Source: Parvularcula sp039033795 (GTDB taxonomy: Bacteria; Pseudomonadota; Alphaproteobacteria; Caulobacterales; Parvularculaceae). From it: a stretch of DNA of 14,295 bases. Positions 13,600 to 14,295 of this stretch are shown piece by piece. The stretch is from assembly GCA_039033795.1 (NCBI GenBank), contig JBCCBY010000050.1, positions 1 through 14,295 of the forward strand. The letters run 5' to 3'. Both the position numbers and the translations under genes were made by a program. A model generated the notes under the pieces. It saw only the letters and a program-made list of their open reading frames with translations. It had not been told where the DNA came from and did not search any database. How positions within the stretch are numbered: position 1 is the stretch's first letter; the number at the start of each line of letters is the position of its first letter.

Positions 13600-13833
13600 A
13601 TGTCTGCCAACGTAAGAATTGAGCACTGCGACAGTGCCGAAGCAGCGCTTCAACGTAAAAGCTACTGGGATACTTTGGGCGGCTGGGACGTAGCTCTTGT
13701 CTCCGAGCAGGCAACGATCATCTCGGCAAACATCACAACACAAAACGGCACTGCCCAGGAAGGGCCGCCAAACTTTCCGTTCGGCGCCAATCCTGGCATC
13801 TTTGTGATAGCCATCGCCAAAGGACGAAGTTGA
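13600..13833 (+). CDS. Small soluble protein of unknown function (operon gene 3)
   Basis: A 77-residue protein with no signal peptide or membrane helix. The ATG at 13600 has a GAGGA ribosome site 6 bases upstream that overlaps the stop of the second lipoprotein gene, so the three genes form one operon. The sequence has an N-terminal strand-helix (NVRIEHCDSAEAALQRKSYWDTLGGWDVALVSEQ) and a small C-terminal strand (GIFVIAIAKG) and looks like a compact alpha/beta domain. I do not recognise it. It converges with thiC, 11 bases away. Confidence 0.65.
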   Translation: MSANVRIEHCDSAEAALQRKSYWDTLGGWDVALVSEQATIISANITTQNGTAQEGPPNFPFGANPGIFVIAIAKGRS

Positions 13834-13844
13834 TCTCGTCTAAA

Positions 13845-14295
<451 letters not shown>

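Overview
The window looks like the chromosome of an alphaproteobacterium: GC-rich (about 65% in hand counts of the flagellar genes), a flagellar cluster containing the alphaproteobacterial DUF6468/PflI-like and MotE-like proteins, a CtrA-box-like site in its divergent promoter, and a head-spike protein of the gene-transfer-agent (Rcc01079) family. A marine or stalked-bacteria relative (Hyphomonadales, Parvularculales or Rhodobacterales type) would fit, but the sequence does not let me name the genus.

Layout. 1-558 (-) is the N-terminal half of a PfkB-family adenosine kinase, cut by the window edge. Its start codon overlaps that of a divergent small lipoprotein gene (557-979, +). Two membrane protein genes follow on +: an AmpG-like MFS permease (1049-2419) and an AI-2E family permease (2440-3588). 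Convergent to them is the pair oxyR then a WecG/TagA-type glycosyltransferase (5253-3585, -), joined by an 8-base start/stop overlap. Divergent from oxyR are ahpC and ahpD (5372-6583, +). Together these form an OxyR-AhpC-AhpD peroxide-defence module of the kind known from mycobacteria and related bacteria, with an OxyR-like inverted repeat just upstream of oxyR.

6607-11904 is a flagellar cluster read out from one divergent promoter (8199-8301). To the left run fliL, a DUF6468/PflI-like gene and a MotE-like gene (-). To the right run fliF, fliN, fliP and fliG (+), each overlapping the next by 4 bases. A 15-base sequence is repeated (14/15) at both edges of the promoter, with a near-consensus CtrA box between the copies. 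The fliF-fliN-fliP-fliG order and the altered EHPQ motif and torque-helix charges of FliG are the most unusual points here.

11911-12171 (-) encodes an orphan GTA/phage head-spike base protein. Upstream of it an open frame (12168-12383) looks like the 3' remnant of a broken gene. GC then falls sharply (65% to 30% within about 200 bases), and a compact three-gene operon of unknown function follows (12511-13833, +): two lipoproteins and a small soluble protein, with base composition unlike the neighbours. This is the best candidate for an undescribed accessory system. The window ends in the C-terminal part of thiC (-), carrying its iron-sulfur cysteine motif.
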